From the NCBI GenBank assembly GCA_035628995.1, contig DASPIR010000008.1:1-64000 (forward strand): a DNA stretch of 64,000 nt, written 5' to 3'. Positions 60,811 to 64,000 of this stretch are shown here, in pieces. The notes under the pieces are model-generated. The model was not told the origin of the DNA. It saw nothing but the letters and a program-made list of their open reading frames with translations, and did no database searches. Position 1 is the stretch's first letter; every line of letters begins with the position of its first letter. Source of the DNA: Clostridia bacterium. GTDB taxonomy: Bacteria; Bacillota; Clostridia; Lutisporales; Lutisporaceae. A program made the position numbers and the translations under genes.

Positions 60811-63025
60811 TAATAAGGATTATATAGAAGAGCAGGAGTATTTGGAGAATACAATTCAGTTTATCAATCAGGAGCTTGATAATGAGCTTGAACTGCTGGA
60901 TGGAAAAAAGCTGGATCTTATCAAGCTGAGAAAAGAAATGTGGGAGAATACATCGCACAACGCTGAAGACTTTGCAAAGCTGACAGAGGTAAACCAGTAC
61001 CTTTCGGTTCTTGAAAGTCAGACAGCCAGCTATGACGGCACATTAAAGCTAATTGAAAAGTATAGAAGGCTGCTGTCCTCTCCTTACTTCGGAAGGTTCG
61101 ATTTTTCTGAAGGAGAATCGGAGGAATGCGAAAAAATATACATTGGTATTCACAATCTGATAGATATGAAATCACACAGTATAATTGTGTATGACTGGAG
61201 GGCGCCCATAGCAAGCATATATTATGAGTATGAGCTGGGTGACGCAGAGTACAGCTCTCCTCAAGGCAAAGAAACAGGCAAGGTGCTTTTGAAAAGGCAG
61301 TATAAGATTAATGGTGGCAAGCTGCTTTATTTTTTCGACAGCAGTCTTAAGATAGATGATGAAATGCTGCAGCAAGCCTTGGGTCGCAGTTCATCCCCAA
61401 AGATGAGGAATATTGTGGAGACCATTCAGAAGGAGCAAAACCTCATCATCAGAGATACTGAAAATGAGCTCCTTATTGTACAAGGTGTCGCAGGAAGCGG
61501 GAAAACCTCAATAGCACTGCACCGTATTGTTTTTCTGCTTTATCAGGGTTTAAGCACCAAGCTGAACTCAAACAATATTCTTATTATCTCACCCAATGAG
61601 GTATTCAGCAGCTATATTGCGGGTGTAATACCTGAGTTGGGGGAAGAAAATGTTCTGCAAATAACCTTTGGGGAGATTTGTCATAACTTGCTTGGTGGCA
61701 GGGGAATTATGGAAAAAAGAAGCCAGCAGCTTGAATTCCTTATCAGAGCTGACGAGGCTGCAAGTTCCTTGAAAAGCAGAAGTATGGAGTTCAAGGGTTC
61801 AAATGCATTTGCGAGGATACTGTACAGGGCGATTAAGCATTATGAGCAGAAGGTACATGTATTTGAGGATGTATATTATGATGGAAAAATGATTGAGTCA
61901 AAGCAATTCCTGAGAAACTTTTTCCTCAATGGAAAAATAATCGGACAAACAGCAGAAAGATTGAAGAGACTTGAAAAAATCATATTTGATAGAGTTCATC
62001 CCATACAGAGGGAAAGAGTTCAAAAAATTGTGAAGCGAGTACAAAAGATGGAAGGCCACGAATTTGATTACAAGGCCTTCGGACGACTGCTTTCCATAAA
62101 GGAATCGACCGAACTGCAGAAAAGAGTGAGGAAATTCACTGAGGTCGACTATATGGAAATCTACCGATTGCTGTTTAATGATAAAAATGTATTTTTTGAG
62201 CTGGCTCATGGATTGGAGCTGCCGCAGGATATTGGGGCAATACTGGAGAGTACCTGCGACAATCTCAAAAAAGGCTTTATCGAATACGAGGACTGTGCTC
62301 CGCTTCTGTATCTAAAGCTATGTCTTGAAGGAAATGAAAAATTTAATGAAGTAAAGCAAGTGGTAATAGATGAAGCTCAGGATTATTCGCCTATGCAATA
62401 TCAGATTTTTAAGCTGCTGTTTGGAAAGAGCCGCTTTACTGTTCTTGGTGATATCCGACAGGCTATTGATACAGAGGGTGACTTGTCACTGTATGATGAA
62501 GTGGACAGCATTCTCGGGAAAAAGAAGTCCGTTCATCTTTTCCTGAATAAGAGCTATAGGTCTTCCCAAGAAATTAGTGCATTTTCACAACGTATACTGA
62601 AGCAAGCTCAAGACGCTATCTCCTTTGAAAGACATGGCGCGGAGCCTCTGATCTCTTCTCAGGAGGATGAGGGAAGCATGGAGGCTGCTATAGTTGAGGG
62701 TATTCAAGAGTATGTCGCAGAGGGGTTTGAAACTATTGCGGTTGTCTGCAAAACTGTAGAGGCTGCTCGAAAGCTGTACAGCAGAATCAAGGACCTTGTG
62801 GATATAAAGCTTATATCAGAAGAGGAGGATCAGATAGAGCAGGGGGCAGTGGTGATTCCTTCATACATGGCAAAAGGCTTGGAATTTGATGCGGTCATAG
62901 TACATGACGCTTCAGAGGAAAACTATTGCAGCGAGCTGGATAGAAGGCTTCTATACATTGCCTGCTCAAGAGCGCTGCACAGGTTATCGTTATACCACAG
63001 CGGAAATAAGAGCCAATTTATTTAG
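60800..63025 (+). CDS. helD: HelD-like superfamily 1 helicase (RNA polymerase recycling)
   Basis: 741 residues from the ATG after GGGGGAG. The UvrD/HelD ATPase marks are present: Walker A A231-GSGKT-236, Walker B VVIDEAQDYSPMQ (D524, E525), motif with NKSYRSSQEI, and a C-terminal YIACSRALHRL. The N-terminal coiled coil (about 1-90) is the part that reaches into the polymerase channel in HelD. HelD releases stalled RNA polymerase from DNA and can raise rifampicin tolerance. Other UvrD-like helicases are possible; length and N-terminus favour HelD. Confidence 0.85.
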   Translation: MDIDNKDYIEEQEYLENTIQFINQELDNELELLDGKKLDLIKLRKEMWENTSHNAEDFAKLTEVNQYLSVLESQTASYDGTLKLIEKYRRLLSSPYFGRFDFSEGESEECEKIYIGIHNLIDMKSHSIIVYDWRAPIASIYYEYELGDAEYSSPQGKETGKVLLKRQYKINGGKLLYFFDSSLKIDDEMLQQALGRSSSPKMRNIVETIQKEQNLIIRDTENELLIVQGVAGSGKTSIALHRIVFLLYQGLSTKLNSNNILIISPNEVFSSYIAGVIPELGEENVLQITFGEICHNLLGGRGIMEKRSQQLEFLIRADEAASSLKSRSMEFKGSNAFARILYRAIKHYEQKVHVFEDVYYDGKMIESKQFLRNFFLNGKIIGQTAERLKRLEKIIFDRVHPIQRERVQKIVKRVQKMEGHEFDYKAFGRLLSIKESTELQKRVRKFTEVDYMEIYRLLFNDKNVFFELAHGLELPQDIGAILESTCDNLKKGFIEYEDCAPLLYLKLCLEGNEKFNEVKQVVIDEAQDYSPMQYQIFKLLFGKSRFTVLGDIRQAIDTEGDLSLYDEVDSILGKKKSVHLFLNKSYRSSQEISAFSQRILKQAQDAISFERHGAEPLISSQEDEGSMEAAIVEGIQEYVAEGFETIAVVCKTVEAARKLYSRIKDLVDIKLISEEEDQIEQGAVVIPSYMAKGLEFDAVIVHDASEENYCSELDRRLLYIACSRALHRLSLYHSGNKSQFI

Positions 63026-63112
63026 TACAGTAAGCCTCCCGCCAGAATTTACATAAATGGTTTTTGCTGCTAGTGTCGAATAATATTATGTAAACCTAGT
63101 AATTCGGAATAA

Positions 63113-63382
63113 CAAAAGCCCATATTGATAAAATATAGCGGAAGAAAAATTGCGGCGAGCATGTCCGGTATGCCCCATGCAGGGAACGACAGTGCTGCGG
63201 CTGGAGCATGGACAAACTGGAGAAGCGACAACTATGGAGCAGGAACTAACTTTGATTGGATTAAGAATAACGAAATGGATGGACATTTTGACATACATTT
63301 TCTGAACAGCACCAAGCATGTGGATGGCGAGATTGATGCTGTGCATCAGGCAAATATTAAAATCTCGGCAGGCTTGAAGTAA
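63113..63382 (+). pseudogene. 5'-truncated remnant of a cell-wall-associated protein
   Basis: 90 codons open from just after a stop. The reading frame continues the pattern QKPILIKYSGRKIAASMSGMPHAG...HFDIHFLNSTKHVDGEIDAVHQANIKISAG, which is the C-terminal part of secreted, cell-wall-type proteins in spore-formers, whose full forms are several hundred residues. There is no ribosome binding site or signal peptide, and the N-terminal domains are missing. A strong terminator follows, as expected for the end of a real gene. Confidence 0.65.
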
Positions 63383-63385
63383 AGA

Positions 63386-63427
63386 AAAATGCAGGCTGTA
63401 CAAATAGTTGTACAGCCTGCATTTTTA
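63386..63427. terminator. Strong bidirectional terminator
   Basis: AAAATGCAGGCTGTACAA pairs with TTGTACAGCCTGCATTTT (63386-63403 with 63408-63425), T run after. It lies between the remnant gene and the convergent TetR gene and can serve both. Confidence 0.9.
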
Positions 63428-63435
63428 ATACTATT

Positions 63436-64000
63436 CTAATTCTCTTTTTTAAACCCTGCTACTTTGAAGGGTCCGAGCAGGAACATTTTTGATAGGATCA
63501 GCGCCATTTCTTCCGGAGATTTTTCCATGCCGGTTTCCAGCCAATGTTGAATGACTCCCAAATGAGCAGATAGTACATATGAGATAAAGTATTCCTGGGG
63601 AACCAGCATATTCTCTTTCTTAAATGCTTTGATAAGCTTCTTCTCAAATAGGCTGCTTTCTATAAGCTCTTTAATTTTGGTATGAAATTTCGGATCCCCT
63701 TTCGGACCTAAAATAGCCTTCATAAATGCTGAATTCTCTTTGAGATATTCGAAGACCTTTATCATGAAGGGCATAGGCTTATCTACAGAATCTACGTTAG
63801 TTACATATTCTGCGTTTACTGTATCCAGATTAGTTACTTTATCAATACCCTCTCGCAGCTCCTGTATGACTTCGTCTTCAATCTTCTCCAGCAAGTCATA
63901 TTTATCAACATAGTGCAAGTAAAAGGTTCCTCTGTTGATATCGGCTTTTGCAGTAATGTCGGTAATTGATATATTGTTATATCCAGACTCTTCTATTAAC
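63436..64000 (-). CDS. TetR/AcrR family regulator, 5' end beyond the window (partial)
   Basis: The frame stays open to the end of the window (188 codons), and the extra N-terminal part reads GYNNISITDITAKADINRGTFYLHYVDKYDL, a normal TetR HTH, so the start lies outside. The C-terminal domain (FKKENMLVPQEYFISYVLSAHLGVIQHWLETGMEKSPEEMA) is of the TetR_C type found in many Firmicutes regulators. Confidence 0.9.
   Translation of the reverse strand, partial: LIEESGYNNISITDITAKADINRGTFYLHYVDKYDLLEKIEDEVIQELREGIDKVTNLDTVNAEYVTNVDSVDKPMPFMIKVFEYLKENSAFMKAILGPKGDPKFHTKIKELIESSLFEKKLIKAFKKENMLVPQEYFISYVLSAHLGVIQHWLETGMEKSPEEMALILSKMFLLGPFKVAGFKKEN

Overview
The window reads as a chromosomal piece of a low-GC, anaerobic, endospore-forming Firmicute of the class Clostridia. 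The basis is an AT-rich sequence with AGGAGG-type ribosome binding sites, an oxygen-independent B12-dependent ribonucleotide reductase, a spoVA-type sporulation operon, and Clostridia-typical families (DUF1657, DUF421, DUF4363, DUF6448, HelD). I cannot name the species.

Layout. 1-600: the 3' end of a 23S rRNA, a 5S rRNA and tRNA-Asn. 0.9-5.7 kb: a DUF4015 glycoside hydrolase-like protein and class II RNR (nrdJ) whose catalytic loop is split by a homing-endonuclease intein. 5.8-12.7 kb (minus strand): a tight five-gene operon holding one intact tyrosine recombinase, a shortened recombinase-like protein, a small HTH protein and two large zinc-ribbon-array/recombinase proteins, the last of which ends in a GIY-YIG nuclease domain. 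TTGCAT-N3-ATGCAA sites flank the operon, so it may be a self-contained mobile element.

13-32.5 kb (plus strand) looks like a defence island: a small XRE protein; a three-gene ABC-3C-like set; an HD-HSP90-like ATPase followed by a phospholipase-D-like nuclease; an HNH-like protein; a KAP P-loop ATPase with membrane segments; a pair made of a nucleoid-associated (NA37-like) protein and a membrane protein; and a 901-residue adenosine-deaminase-fold protein with every metal-site residue present and a very large insertion, which recalls RdrB of RADAR. A dispersed intergenic repeat of about 130 bp ending in a GATAGGCATT hairpin lies between these genes and continues to 40.6 kb.

33-41 kb: an ABC-2 exporter with a serine hydrolase (minus strand), a hairpin-rich non-coding stretch and a secreted M4 metalloprotease. 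40.8-49.4 kb: a metal/redox group (HMA protein behind a perfect FNR-type box, DUF6448-LysM protein, signal peptidase I, Crp/Fnr regulator), then a partly duplicated TetR/ApbE/FMN-binding/oxidoreductase module carrying three identical-format TetR operators. 49.5-55.4 kb: HxlR, GNAT, P-loop kinase, S8 protease lipoprotein, two-component system and small proteins. 55.5-60 kb: a spoVA2mob-like operon (DUF1657, DUF421, SpoVAC, SpoVAD, SpoVAE, DUF1657) with a divergent DUF421-DUF4363 pair. 60-64 kb: TetR with a HelD-like helicase, a decayed cell-wall gene and a TetR gene that runs off the end.

The most unusual parts are the recombinase/zinc-ribbon/GIY-YIG operon and the RdrB-like deaminase without an adjacent RdrA.
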